Shown here piece after piece: positions 1 to 8,734 of a stretch of 64,000 nt of DNA; the stretch's first letter is position 1; each line of letters begins with the position of its first letter. Origin of the DNA: JACMQX01 sp040385105. GTDB lineage: Bacteria > Pseudomonadota > Gammaproteobacteria > Burkholderiales > Burkholderiaceae_C. The notes under the pieces were generated by a model. The model did not search any database. It saw nothing but the letters and a program-made list of their open reading frames with translations, and had not been told where the DNA came from. A program made the translations under genes and the position numbers. The stretch covers positions 1 through 64,000 of the forward strand of contig JAZKHY010000016.1 in assembly GCA_040385105.1 (NCBI GenBank), in the 5' to 3' direction.

Positions 1-269
1 TCGACCAGGCCTTCGGCCACCAGCTGGTCGGTGATGCCGGTGACGTTGCCGCCGGTGACCATCATGCGGCGCGACAGCTCGTTCATCTTCAGGCCGTCCG
101 GGCTGCGCTCGAGCTGCGCCATCAGGTCAAAGCGCGGAAGCGTGGTGTCAAACTGCTCGCGCAGGCCGCTGCGTACCTGCTTTTCGATCAGCTGCGTGCA
201 GGTAAGCAGGCGCAACCAGAGGCGCAGGGCATCGGGGTGTTCGCTGTGGGCTCGGGCTTCAAGGTCCAT
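1..269 (-). CDS. MarR-family transcriptional regulator (partial, C-terminus outside window)
   Basis: About 89 N-terminal residues are visible before the gene runs off the left edge. The translation (starting MDLEARAHSEHPDALRLWLR) continues into a winged-helix DNA-binding region with FDLMAQLERSPDGLKMNELS and RRMMVTGGNVTGITDQL, the typical MarR recognition-helix arrangement. It begins 5 bases after the stop of the salicylyl-CoA hydroxylase fusion gene on the same strand, so the two are probably co-transcribed. MarR proteins often repress aromatic-degradation genes and respond to the substrate or its CoA thioester. The palindrome at 2681-2698 is its likely operator (inference). The ATG at 269 is the only start in this frame close to the upstream gene. 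Confidence 0.85.
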   Translation of the reverse strand, partial: MDLEARAHSEHPDALRLWLRLLTCTQLIEKQVRSGLREQFDTTLPRFDLMAQLERSPDGLKMNELSRRMMVTGGNVTGITDQLVAEGLV

Positions 270-273
270 GGCT

Positions 274-2673
274 TCATTCCAGTTCGTTGGCCGCGCTTGC
301 GGCTGGGGCAATTGCCTGCTGCATTTGGTTCTGCGCCTGCACCTGTTGCTGCTTCGCGAGTTCGCGGTACATCTGGTCGCGGCCACTCAGGTACTGCCTG
401 GGCCAGTCCACGGCGCGGCTTTGCAGTTTTGCGGCCTCATGCAGCGTCCAGGCCGGGTCCGCCAGGTGCGGGCGCGCAATGGCACAGAGGTCGGCACGGC
501 CGGCGGCGATGATGCTGTTGGCATGGTCGGCCTCGCTGATGGCGCCGACGGCAATGGTCTGTATGCCCACCTCGTTGCGGATGCGGTCGGAAAACGGCGT
601 CTGGTACATCCGGCCATAGACGGGCCTGGCATCGCGCGTGGTCTGGCCCGACGAGACGTCGATGAAGTCACACCCCGCCTGCTTGAACAGCCGCGCGATG
701 GCAATGGCGTCGTCCGCCGTATTGCCGCCGGGCGCCCAGTCATGCGCCGAGATGCGCACGCTCATTGGCAGGTGGGCGGGCCACACGGCACGCATGGCAG
801 CGAACACTTCCAGCGGGTAGCGGCAGCGGTTGCCGATGCTGCCGCCGTATTCATCGGTACGCTTGTTCGACAACGGCGTGATGAAGCCCGACAGCAGGTA
901 GCCATGCGCACAGTGCAATTCCAGCCAGTCAAATCCGGCTGCCGCGGCGCGCTGCGTGGCCTCCACGAACTGCTGCCTCAGCAAGTCCATGTCGGCACGC
1001 GTCATGGATTTCGGTGTCTGGTTCTGCTCACCGTAGGGCAGTTCACTCGCGGCCATCAGGGGCCAGTTGGGCGCACTGCCGGGGAGCCCGCCGGGTGCGG
1101 GCAAGGGCTCGTCGGTTTCTTCCCAACCCAATTGGGTCGAGCCCTTGGGCCCGCTGTGCCCCAGCTGGATGCCGATCTTCGCGCTGCTCTGGCCATGCAC
1201 GAAGTCCACGATGCGCCTGAAGGCATTGCCCTGGGCATCGTTCCACAGGCCGGGGCAGCCCGGTGTGATGCGGCCTTCGGGCGTCGGGCTGGTCATTTCC
1301 ACAAACACCAGCGCCGCGCCGCCGAGCGCGCGCGCGCCCAGGTGCACCAGATGGAAGTCCTGCGGAACCCCGTCCACCGCGCTGTAGGTGGCCATGGGCG
1401 AGACGATGATGCGGTTTTTCAGCTGGACGTCCCGCACCTTCAGGGGCAGCAGCATCGGCGCGACCGGCTTGCCGCCGGACAGCCAGGCCTCATAGCCTTC
1501 CAGCCACTTCGCGTCGCGCAGGCGCAGGTTCTCGTGGCTGATGCGCTGGGAGCGGGTGAGCAGCGAATACGCGAACTGCTCGACTTCCATGCCGCTGTAG
1601 CGGTCCACGTTCTCGAACCATTCCGTCGAGTTGCGCGCGGCGTTCTGGATCTTCAGCACTTCCACGCTGCGCCGGGCTTCATAACCGTCGAGCACGGCAT
1701 CAAGGTCCTTGCCGGACGTGAATTGTGCAATGCCCGCGCTGCTGAACTCATTCGCCAGGTCGATGGCGTCTTCCAGCGCCAGCTTGGTGCCGCTGCCAAT
1801 CGAAAAGTGGGCCGTGTGCGCGGCGTCACCCATCAGTACGATGGGCACCCGGCGGCCGCCAATGGTTTCGCGGTGCACCCAGGTCTTGCACACCACGCGC
1901 GGAAAGCGGATCCAGATGGCCGAGCCGCGCAGGTGCGACGCATTGCTGATGAGCCGGTTGCCGTCCAGGTACCTGCCAAAAAGTTTTTCGCAGAAGGCAA
2001 TGGCATCTTCCTGCGGCATGGCGTCCAGGCCATGCGCCTTCCAGACTTCTTCGGGCGTCTCGACGATGAAGGTGGAGGTGTTGTCGTCGAACTTGTAGGC
2101 ATGCGCCTGGAACCAGCCGTGCTCCGTCTTCTCGAAGGCGAAGGTGAAAGCGTCAAAAGTCTTGTGCGTGCCGAGCCAGACGAAGCGGCATTGGCGCAGG
2201 TCAACATCGGGCTGGAAGGTTGCGGCGTAGCGGTTACGGATGCGGCTGTTCAGCCCGTCGCTTGCGATCACCAGGTCGGCGCTGTATTGCGCGGCAAGCG
2301 CCTGGTCGTCGGTCACGTCGGTCTCGAAGACCAGTTCCACGCCCAGCTCCAGGCAGCGGTCCTGCAGGATGTTCAGCAGCCGCTTGCGGCCAATGCCGCA
2401 AAAGCCATGACCGCCCGAGCGCACGCTGGCGCCCTTGAAGAACACTTCAATGTCGTCCCAGTGGTTGAATGCGTCGCCAATGAGCTGCGCGCTTTTGGCG
2501 TCGGCCTGCTTCAGGTTGGCAAGGGTCTGGTCAGAAAGTACAACACCCCAGCCGAAAGTATCAAACGGCCGGTTGCGCTCCACCACCGTGACGCGGTACG
2601 CCGGATTGCGCTGCTTCATCAGCAACGCGAAATACAGGCCCGACGGGCCGCCGCCGATGCATAGGATGTTCAT
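274..2673 (-). CDS. Bifunctional salicylyl-CoA 5-hydroxylase / old-yellow-enzyme-type oxidoreductase
   Basis: This 799-residue protein has two flavoenzyme domains. Residues 1 to about 380 form an FAD-dependent aromatic hydroxylase: the Rossmann motif IGGGPSGLYFALL is at the very N-terminus and GDAAHTAHFSIGSG is the second FAD motif. Residues from about 405 to 770 form an FMN/OYE barrel (NRIIVSPMATYSA, LELHCAHGYLLSGFITPLSN, KRTDEYGGS). This fusion matches the family annotated as salicylyl-CoA 5-hydroxylase/oxidoreductase, which makes gentisyl-CoA in the CoA-dependent salicylate route. The start at 2673 is chosen because it puts the Rossmann strand at residue 1; an in-frame ATG 12 codons upstream lies across the operator. 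The substrate could be another aryl-CoA. No CoA ligase for it is adjacent in the window. Confidence 0.85.
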   Translation of the reverse strand: MNILCIGGGPSGLYFALLMKQRNPAYRVTVVERNRPFDTFGWGVVLSDQTLANLKQADAKSAQLIGDAFNHWDDIEVFFKGASVRSGGHGFCGIGRKRLLNILQDRCLELGVELVFETDVTDDQALAAQYSADLVIASDGLNSRIRNRYAATFQPDVDLRQCRFVWLGTHKTFDAFTFAFEKTEHGWFQAHAYKFDDNTSTFIVETPEEVWKAHGLDAMPQEDAIAFCEKLFGRYLDGNRLISNASHLRGSAIWIRFPRVVCKTWVHRETIGGRRVPIVLMGDAAHTAHFSIGSGTKLALEDAIDLANEFSSAGIAQFTSGKDLDAVLDGYEARRSVEVLKIQNAARNSTEWFENVDRYSGMEVEQFAYSLLTRSQRISHENLRLRDAKWLEGYEAWLSGGKPVAPMLLPLKVRDVQLKNRIIVSPMATYSAVDGVPQDFHLVHLGARALGGAALVFVEMTSPTPEGRITPGCPGLWNDAQGNAFRRIVDFVHGQSSAKIGIQLGHSGPKGSTQLGWEETDEPLPAPGGLPGSAPNWPLMAASELPYGEQNQTPKSMTRADMDLLRQQFVEATQRAAAAGFDWLELHCAHGYLLSGFITPLSNKRTDEYGGSIGNRCRYPLEVFAAMRAVWPAHLPMSVRISAHDWAPGGNTADDAIAIARLFKQAGCDFIDVSSGQTTRDARPVYGRMYQTPFSDRIRNEVGIQTIAVGAISEADHANSIIAAGRADLCAIARPHLADPAWTLHEAAKLQSRAVDWPRQYLSGRDQMYRELAKQQQVQAQNQMQQAIAPAASAANELE

Positions 2674-2680
2674 GAAGAAA

Positions 2681-2698
2681 TAGTTTAGACCTAAACTA
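2681..2698. promoter_or_regulatory. Palindromic operator, probable MarR site
   Basis: TAGTTTAG-AC-CTAAACTA is a perfect inverted repeat with 8-bp arms and a 2-bp centre. It lies 8 bases upstream of the start codon of the hydroxylase fusion gene. Size and AT-rich arms fit a MarR dimer site, and a MarR gene is in the same operon. Binding is inferred. Confidence 0.7.
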
Positions 2699-2774
2699 AA
2701 TGTTGTCAACCGTTACCGTGTATCCGTGTGTCTGGAGGTTGACGGCCGCGCGCCGGATCATCAAGAATTTCCGC

Positions 2775-4052
2775 ATGGACACCTCACTCAACCCGCTGAT
2801 CCGGCGCGTCGAGTCGCAACTCGCCGATTTGCCGGTATCCGTCGCCCTGCGCCTTCCCGGCGGGCAGGCGCTCGGGCCGCCGCAGTCACCTGTGACACTG
2901 GCATTCAACGAATGGTCCGGCCTTGCCATGCTGGCCGCAGGCCAGATAGGCGCCATTGGAGAAGCCTATGTCGAGGGCCAGCTCGAGATCGAGGGGCACA
3001 TGCGGGATGTCATGGCTGTTGCGGCGGGCCTTCTGCCGGGCAACCCGGTGCGCAGCGATACACGCTGGTGGGGTGCGCTGTCGCGCCGCGCACGCTCCCT
3101 GCTGGCGCACACGCCGGGACGCGACGCCGCGCAGATCCAGTTCCACTACGACGTCTCGGATGACTTCTACAAGCTCTGGCTCGACCCGAGGCGGGTCTAC
3201 TCCTGCGCCTATTACAGCGATGCAGGCATGACCCTGGCGCAGGCGCAGGAGGCCAAGCTGGAACACATTTGCCGCAAGCTCATGCTCAGGCCCGGTGAGC
3301 GCTTCCTGGACATCGGCGCGGGCTGGGGCGGCCTTCTGCTGTGGGCGGCCGAGCACTACGGTGTGGACGCGACCGGCATCACGCTGTCGCGCAACCAGCA
3401 TGCCCATGTGCAGTGGCTGATTGAAGAAAAGGGCCTGCAGGGCCGGGTCCGCATCGAGCTGCGCGACTATCGCGAGCTGGATGAGTCGCTGCGCTTTGAC
3501 AAGATCGCCTCCGTCGGCATGTTCGAGCATGTGGGCCGCGCCAACATGCCGGCCTACTTCTGCAAGATATGCAGCCTGCTTGAACCCGGCGGCCTCGTCA
3601 TGAACCATGGCATCACCTCGGGCGGGCTGGACAACGAGCAGCTGGGCGCGGGCATGGGCGACTTCATCGAGAAATACATCTTCCCGGGCGGCGAGCTGCT
3701 GCACGTCAGCCACGTGCTGCGCGAGATGTCGGTGGCGGGCCTGGAAATGCTGGACACCGAAAACCTGCGCCCCCACTATGCGCGCACACTCTGGGCCTGG
3801 TCAGACGCGCTGGAGGCCCGGTTGGCCGAGGCCGCCCGGGTGCTGGCCACAACCACCGATGCCGCGCGCGCCGGCCAGATCCTGCGCGCCTACCGCCTCT
3901 ACCTTGCCGGCAGTGCCATGAGCTTCGAGCATGGCTGGATTTCGCTGCACCAGATGCTTGCCGCCAAACCCAGCGGCGACACGCGCCAGGGCGCCATGAC
4001 GGGCGCACAATCGTCCTATCCCTTCAACCGGGCTTACATCTACAACCACTAA
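2775..4052 (+). CDS. Cyclopropane-fatty-acyl-phospholipid synthase family SAM methyltransferase
   Basis: 425 residues. The N-terminal part (about 1-110) is the substrate-binding region of the Cfa family and the rest is a class I methyltransferase. Visible motifs are FHYDVSDDFYKLWLDP (conserved before the SAM fold), the SAM-binding loop FLDIGAGWGGLLLWAAEHYG near residues 177-196, SVGMFEHVGRANMPAYF, and GGLVMNHGITSGG. Family members transfer a methylene group from SAM to unsaturated phospholipid acyl chains at the membrane. This one could instead modify another lipid, since many bacteria carry several paralogues. The start MDTSLNPL at 2775 is preferred over an upstream in-frame ATG at 2700, which sits in the divergent regulatory region. 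The DUF1840 gene follows after 9 bases. Confidence 0.85.
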   Translation: MDTSLNPLIRRVESQLADLPVSVALRLPGGQALGPPQSPVTLAFNEWSGLAMLAAGQIGAIGEAYVEGQLEIEGHMRDVMAVAAGLLPGNPVRSDTRWWGALSRRARSLLAHTPGRDAAQIQFHYDVSDDFYKLWLDPRRVYSCAYYSDAGMTLAQAQEAKLEHICRKLMLRPGERFLDIGAGWGGLLLWAAEHYGVDATGITLSRNQHAHVQWLIEEKGLQGRVRIELRDYRELDESLRFDKIASVGMFEHVGRANMPAYFCKICSLLEPGGLVMNHGITSGGLDNEQLGAGMGDFIEKYIFPGGELLHVSHVLREMSVAGLEMLDTENLRPHYARTLWAWSDALEARLAEAARVLATTTDAARAGQILRAYRLYLAGSAMSFEHGWISLHQMLAAKPSGDTRQGAMTGAQSSYPFNRAYIYNH

Positions 4053-4061
4053 AGGCGGCGC

Positions 4062-4394
4062 ATGCTCTACAAATTCAAATCCAAGGCGGCAGGTGACGTG
4101 ATCATGCTGGAGCCCAGCGGGCGGCAGATCGTGGCCATCCTGGGCAAGTCGCCCGGCCCGCAGGGGATCATCGAGTCCGGCCAGATTGCGGCAGGCATCT
4201 CCGCGCTGGAGGCGGCGATTGCGAAGGATGAGGCCGACCAGAAAGCTGCAGCAGCCGAGGCCGCCAGCCGCGGGGAGAAGCCGCCGAAGCCGGAAGGCGT
4301 ATCACTGCGCCAGCGTGCAGTGCCCATGCTGGACATGATGCGCCGCTCGCAAAAGGAAGGCAAAGACATCGTCTGGGGCGCTGACGCTCCCTGA
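4062..4394 (+). CDS. DUF1840 family protein
   Basis: 110 residues, starting MLYKFKSKAAGDVIML and with the conserved stretches GRQIVAILGKSPGPQGII and LRQRAVPMLDMMRRSQKEGK. These identify the DUF1840 family, small cytosolic proteins common in betaproteobacteria with no known function. The middle (about 50-85) is Ala/Glu/Lys rich and probably helical. The gene starts 9 bases after the methyltransferase and is likely translated from the same message. Confidence 0.85.
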   Translation: MLYKFKSKAAGDVIMLEPSGRQIVAILGKSPGPQGIIESGQIAAGISALEAAIAKDEADQKAAAAEAASRGEKPPKPEGVSLRQRAVPMLDMMRRSQKEGKDIVWGADAP

Positions 4395-4402
4395 CGGCGC
4401 GC

Positions 4403-5419
4403 TCAGTCCACCTTGGCGCCCGAGGCTTTCACCACTGGCGCCCACTTCTTCAGCTCCGAATCAATCAGCTGCGCGAATTGCGCAGGCGTATTGCCGCTGG
4501 GGATCGCACCCTGGGCGAGCAGCTTTTCCTTCAGCTCGGGCGCGTTGAGCGCCTTGGACACTTCCTGCTGGATCCTGTTGGCGATGTCGGGCGACAGGCC
4601 GGCGGGGCCGAGCAGGCCGAACCATGAGGTTGCCTCGAAGCCCTTGAGCTTGCCGGCCTGCTCGACGGTGGGCACATCGGGCAGCGCGGCCGAGGGCTGG
4701 GCACTCGTGACGGCCAGGGCCTTGAGCCGGCCTGACTTGATCAGCTGCATGGATGAAGGCAGGTTGTCGAACATGACGTCCATGTCGCCGCCGGTCAGGC
4801 TCAGCAATGCGGGGCCCGAGCCGCTGAACGGGAAGTGCGTCATGTAGGTGCCGCTCATCACCTTGAACAGTTCACCCGCCAGGTGGATGGAGGTGCCGTT
4901 GCCGCTGGACGCCATATTGAGCTTGCCCGGGTTGGCCTTGGCCACCCGGATGAAGTCGGCCACGTTGTTGATGCCGGCGGCCCTGGCCTTCTCGGCATTC
5001 ACGACCATGACATTCGGCACGCCTGCCACCAGCGTGATGGGGGTGAAATCCTTCTGCGGGTCGAACGGCATCCTGGTGTAGAGCCACTTGTTGATGCTCT
5101 GCGTGCCGACGGTGCCCATCAGCAGTGTGTAGCCGTCAGGCGCGGCCTTGGCCACGATGTCGGCGCCGATATTGCCGCCCGCGCCTGCACGGTTGTCCAC
5201 CACGAACTGCTGGCCGAACGCCTTGCTCAATTCAGCGGAGATGGCCCTTGCCAGGATGTCGGTGGTGCCGCCGGGGGCAAAGGGCACGACCAGCCGTACC
5301 GGTTTGGCCGGCCATGCGCCCTGCGCAGCCGCGGGGCCGGCCAGGGCCAGCAGGGCGGCCGCAGCGCCTGCGGCAAGAATGAGGCGCCGGGCGGGCAGGG
5401 TTCTGGGCTGGATGGGCAT
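4403..5419 (-). CDS. Bug-family tripartite tricarboxylate transporter substrate-binding protein
   Basis: 338 residues, periplasmic. The signal peptide (LILAAGAAAALLALAGPAAA) ends near AQG. Family motifs follow: PVRLVVPFAPGGTTDILAR, VVDNRAGAGGNIGADIVAKA, DGYTLLMG, and a C-terminal lobe with PDVPTVEQAG. Bug proteins bind small carboxylates or related compounds and usually exist as orphans without a linked TctAB permease, as here. The start at 5419 is supported by AAGGAG 7 bases upstream; an earlier in-frame start at 5473 has no such site. It converges with the DUF1840 gene. Confidence 0.9.
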   Translation of the reverse strand: MPIQPRTLPARRLILAAGAAAALLALAGPAAAQGAWPAKPVRLVVPFAPGGTTDILARAISAELSKAFGQQFVVDNRAGAGGNIGADIVAKAAPDGYTLLMGTVGTQSINKWLYTRMPFDPQKDFTPITLVAGVPNVMVVNAEKARAAGINNVADFIRVAKANPGKLNMASSGNGTSIHLAGELFKVMSGTYMTHFPFSGSGPALLSLTGGDMDVMFDNLPSSMQLIKSGRLKALAVTSAQPSAALPDVPTVEQAGKLKGFEATSWFGLLGPAGLSPDIANRIQQEVSKALNAPELKEKLLAQGAIPSGNTPAQFAQLIDSELKKWAPVVKASGAKVD

Positions 5420-5545
5420 GTCTGTCTCCTTGAACATTGTCTGATGAGCCCGCGGATGCGGGCAGTTGACCATGCCCTGTTTGTACGCGAGGGGAGGGTA
5501 GTTGCGTCAGTGGGATTACCCGAGTCGCCGGCATCCAGCGCCCGC

Positions 5546-5570
5546 AAAAAAGCCGCCCGCAGGCGGCTTT
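5546..5570 (-). terminator. Rho-independent terminator
   Basis: Read on the minus strand, an 8-bp stem (AAGCCGCC, loop TGCG, GGCGGCTT) is followed by a run of six T. It lies 22 bases after the stop of the Bug gene at 5592-6575 and should end that transcript. Confidence 0.8.
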
Positions 5571-5591
5571 GTGCCATGGGCAGGGGCAGGC

Positions 5592-6575
5592 TCAGTCGGC
5601 GTACTGCTTGGCTGCGTCCACAGCGACCTTGATCTTGGCGATTTCGGCGGTCACGAACTTCTTGTGCTCATCGGGTTCGGTGCGCTTGTCGGTCACGACG
5701 ATGGCGCCCAGGCCTTCCTGCTTCTTCACGAAGTCCGGGTCCTTCAGGGCCTTCTTGAGCGCATCATTGAGCTGCTTGTTGATGGCTGCGGGCGTGCCCT
5801 TGGGGGCGTACAGGCCGTGCCAGATGGTCAGGTTGAAGCCCTTGAGGCCCATTTCCTGGAGCGAGGGGTAGTCCTTGAGCAGCTTGTGGTTGGCCAGCGG
5901 CTTGGCCGTGGTGACGGCAAACGCCTTCACGCGTCCTGCCTCGATCTGGCCCACGGTGTTGGTGGTCTGGTCGCACATCACGTCCACCTGGCCGCCCACC
6001 AGGGCATTCATAGCAGGCGCGGTGCCGCCGAACGGAATGGTCGTCATCGCTTCCTTGGTCTGGATGGCGGACTGCCACAGCAGGCCGCAAAGGTGCGATG
6101 CGGAGCCCAGGCCGGCGTGCGCCAGGTTCAGCTTGCCGGAGTTGGCGCGGATGTAGTTCTCGAAGTCGCGGTAGGTGTTGGCTGGCAGCTGCGGCTTGCC
6201 GATGAGCGTCATCGGCACGTCGTTGATCATGCCCAGGTACTCAAAGTCGTCAAGCGTCTTGTAGGTCAGCTTGCGGTAGAGCGCGGGCGTGGCGGCCATG
6301 CCGATGTGGTGCAGCAGCAGCGTATAACCGTCGGCAGGCGCCTTGGCGACCTTGTTGGCACCGATGGTGCCGCCGGCGCCAGCCGCGTTTTCAACGACGA
6401 AGTTGCTGCCCGGAATCTGCTTGCGCATCGCTTCGGCGAGGTCGCGCGCCACGCGGTCGGTTGGGCCGCCGGCCGTGAACGGCACGACGATGGATACCGG
6501 CTTGCTGCCGGGGTAGGTCTGCGCTTGGGCGGCCAGGGCCACAGCGGCTCCAGCGAGGACGAGCAGGCGTTTCAT
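5592..6575 (-). CDS. Bug-family tripartite tricarboxylate transporter substrate-binding protein
   Basis: 327 residues with a short signal peptide (MKRLLVLAGAAVALAAQAQ). The ligand-loop motif is VSIVVPFTAGGPTDRVAR, followed by VVENAAGAGGTIGANKVAKA and DGYTLLLHH. It is clearly divergent from the neighbouring Bug protein at 4403-5419, so its ligand is probably different. GGAG lies upstream of the start at 6575. No permease is adjacent. Its own terminator follows. Confidence 0.9.
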   Translation of the reverse strand: MKRLLVLAGAAVALAAQAQTYPGSKPVSIVVPFTAGGPTDRVARDLAEAMRKQIPGSNFVVENAAGAGGTIGANKVAKAPADGYTLLLHHIGMAATPALYRKLTYKTLDDFEYLGMINDVPMTLIGKPQLPANTYRDFENYIRANSGKLNLAHAGLGSASHLCGLLWQSAIQTKEAMTTIPFGGTAPAMNALVGGQVDVMCDQTTNTVGQIEAGRVKAFAVTTAKPLANHKLLKDYPSLQEMGLKGFNLTIWHGLYAPKGTPAAINKQLNDALKKALKDPDFVKKQEGLGAIVVTDKRTEPDEHKKFVTAEIAKIKVAVDAAKQYAD

Positions 6576-6798
6576 GATGGTCTCCAGTTGATTTGCAACC
6601 CGCAGATGGTATGCGCGGTGTTACAGACCATCATCGCGGGAAATACTTAGAGTCTGTCTGGGGAAATCCCTGCTGCCCGGCCGATGGCCCCATGGGCGGC
6701 GGGGGTGTTGCGGCGGGCGCGGGCTTATGCCCATTCAGGTATTAGTACATGGCTTAACTGTATTGGACGGGCGCTGGCCGCAAGCCTAAAGTCCACCC

Positions 6799-7353
6799 AT
6801 GCCCAATGCCCGTACTGCAATCTGCCGCCTGCTTGTTGCCCTGTCGCTCGGGTTTTCGGCAGGGCTGAGCCTGGCGCAGGCACCCGCTGCGGCAGTTTCC
6901 GCCGGTGCAGCCAACGCCGCCATGGTGCGCGGCGCTGCAGTGGTGGACATCCGCTCCGCATCCGACTATGCGGCCGGCCATCTTCCGGGCGCTGTCTCAG
7001 CCCCCGGGCTGGCTGATGCGTCGGACCTGGCTTCCCTGCAGCATCTCGTTTCCGCCCATGGCATTGACCTGTCGCGCGAAGTGCTGCTGGTCGGCCAGCC
7101 TGGCGACGAGCGCGCCATGCGGCTTCAGTCCCGCCTGAACCAGTACGCGACAGGCCGCATCGCATGGCTGGTGGGCGGTGTGCATGAGTGGGTGCTGAGC
7201 GGCAGGCCCGTGGCCACGGGCGCCGTCACCTTGCCGCCGGTACCCCAGTACCTGGTGGACCTGCAGCCGCAGGCGCCCGCTCCGCGCATGGCTGGTGCCA
7301 ACCTGCGCGACGTCGGCATGCGGAATCGCCCCGCGCTGGCATCTGCCCTGTAA
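6799..7353 (+). CDS. Secreted rhodanese-like domain protein lacking the catalytic cysteine
   Basis: 184 residues with an N-terminal signal peptide (ICRLLVALSLGFSAGLSLAQA). A rhodanese-type fold is indicated by AVVDIRSASDYAAGHLPGAV around residues 47-67 and by GRIAWLVGGVHEW. The active-site loop reads LLVGQPGDER, where active rhodaneses have C-x-x-G-x-R, so Gly99 replaces the sulfur-carrying Cys. It is therefore unlikely to be a sulfurtransferase and may be a binding or signalling domain in the periplasm. The C-terminal 35 residues are Pro/Ala rich. Flanking genes face the opposite strand. Confidence 0.75.
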   Translation: MPNARTAICRLLVALSLGFSAGLSLAQAPAAAVSAGAANAAMVRGAAVVDIRSASDYAAGHLPGAVSAPGLADASDLASLQHLVSAHGIDLSREVLLVGQPGDERAMRLQSRLNQYATGRIAWLVGGVHEWVLSGRPVATGAVTLPPVPQYLVDLQPQAPAPRMAGANLRDVGMRNRPALASAL

Positions 7354-7369
7354 TTCGCCTTCCCGCCTG

Positions 7370-8617
7370 CTACTTGTAGCTGCGCGCGTCCTCGATCACC
7401 TTGCCGTCATTGGGCAGGGTGCCCGGCGCGACCAGCTTCACATCACCGCGCAGCTTGGTCACATCGCGGATGGCGTCGCCAATCCTGCCTTCAAGGCCCT
7501 GCGGTGCGCCGGCCGCTTCCACCTGAAGCGTCATGCTGTCATTGGCCATCTCGCCGGTCACCACCAGGCGGGCCTTCACCACTTCAGGAAAGCGCCGTGC
7601 AATGTCGGCCACCTGGCCCGGGTGCACAAACATGCCCCGTATCTTGGTGGTCTGGTCCGCCCGGCCCATCCAGCCCTTGATGCGTGTGTTGGTCCGGCCG
7701 GTCGGGCAGCTGCCGGGCAGCACCGCCGACAAATCGCCCGTGCCAAAGCGGATCAACGGATATGCGGCATTCAGGGTGGTGACCACCACCTCGCCCACCT
7801 CGCCCTCGGCCACAGGGTCGCCGGTACCCGGGCGCACGATCTCCAGGATCACGCCCTCGTCCAGCACCAGGCCCTCGCGGGACGCGGTCTCGTAGGCAAT
7901 CAGCCCGAGATCCGCCGTGGCGTAGCTCTGGTAGACCGCCATGCCGCGTTCGGCAAACCAGTCGCGCAGGCTCGGCGGGAACGCCTCGCCGCCAACCATG
8001 CCCTTGCGCAGGCTTGAGATGTCGCTGCCGGTTTCCGCGGCTTTTTCAAACAGGATGCGCAGGAAGCTGGGTGTGCCGGTATAGGCCTGCGGCTTCAGCT
8101 CGGCAATCGCCTGCAGCTGCTGCTCGGTCTGGCCGGTACCGGCCGGGAACACGGTGCAGCCGACCGCATGGGCGCCCGACTCCATGATGAAGGCGCCCGG
8201 CGTCATGTGGTAGCTGAAGGCGTTGTGCACCAGGTCGCCCGCGCGAAAGCCCGCCGCAAACAGCGCGCGGCCGCAACGCCAGTAGTCGGCGTCATGGCTT
8301 TCCGGCTCATAGATTGGGCCGGGGGAAGAGAACACATGCCGCATCCCCGGCCCGCGCACCAGCGCGCTGAAGCCGCCGAACACATCGGTGGCCAGTGCCG
8401 CGCGCTGCCGCTCCAGCAATTCATGCTTGCGCGTGACCGGCAGGCGGGCCAGAGCCTCGCGCGAGTTCACGGCCCTCGCGTCAACTCCTTTGAGGGTCCC
8501 GGCGAACGCCGGAGCATTTGCCTGCGCATGAGCCACCTGACCCGCCAGCGCCGCCAGCAGGGCAGCTTCGCGCTCAGCGGAGCTTCGCGTCTCAAGCGCG
8601 TCAAAAAAATCGCTCAT
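7370..8617 (-). CDS. PaaK-like AMP-forming aryl-CoA ligase
   Basis: 415 residues, the size of phenylacetate-CoA ligases. Family features include TGTPSFLRIL, GGEAFPPSLRDWF, YQSYATADLGLIAYE, LIRFGTGDLSAVLPG and the C-terminal RGMFVHPGQV hinge region. The phosphate loop, usually SSGTTG in PaaK, reads SSPGPIYEPES here and is degenerate. It would join CoA to an aryl or other carboxylic acid. It ends the operon that starts with the acyl-CoA synthetase at 15930, which suggests activation of the compound imported by the Liv transporter. Activity with such a loop needs testing. Confidence 0.8.
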   Translation of the reverse strand: MSDFFDALETRSSAEREAALLAALAGQVAHAQANAPAFAGTLKGVDARAVNSREALARLPVTRKHELLERQRAALATDVFGGFSALVRGPGMRHVFSSPGPIYEPESHDADYWRCGRALFAAGFRAGDLVHNAFSYHMTPGAFIMESGAHAVGCTVFPAGTGQTEQQLQAIAELKPQAYTGTPSFLRILFEKAAETGSDISSLRKGMVGGEAFPPSLRDWFAERGMAVYQSYATADLGLIAYETASREGLVLDEGVILEIVRPGTGDPVAEGEVGEVVVTTLNAAYPLIRFGTGDLSAVLPGSCPTGRTNTRIKGWMGRADQTTKIRGMFVHPGQVADIARRFPEVVKARLVVTGEMANDSMTLQVEAAGAPQGLEGRIGDAIRDVTKLRGDVKLVAPGTLPNDGKVIEDARSYK

Positions 8618-8656
8618 TGAAAAATTCCGGGAATAGAAGGGTTGTTACGCGAGGTA

Positions 8657-8731
8657 GCCGCGGAACCGGCTTGGCCGGGCCGCTGGCTGCGCCCCCCTCA
8701 GGGGGGAGGCGCCGAAGGCGCGACGGGGGGA
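8657..8731. repeat. GC-rich intergenic palindromic repeat, diverged copy
   Basis: It contains GCGGAACCGGCTTGGCCGG, a CCCCCCTCAGGGGGG hairpin and GGCGCCGAAGGCGC. The layout matches the better-conserved copies at 52911-53000 and 61417-61504. Like them it directly follows a stop codon (that of livF, ending at 8735) with the same polarity relative to the gene. Confidence 0.75.
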
Positions 8732-8734
8732 GCT

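Noticed and set aside
31..2664. Long plus-strand open frame of 877 codons antisense to the salicylyl-CoA hydroxylase fusion
   Set aside because: GC-rich antisense shadow; the translation is rich in Arg, His, Ala and Gly with no domain, while the minus strand encodes a full enzyme with clear motifs.
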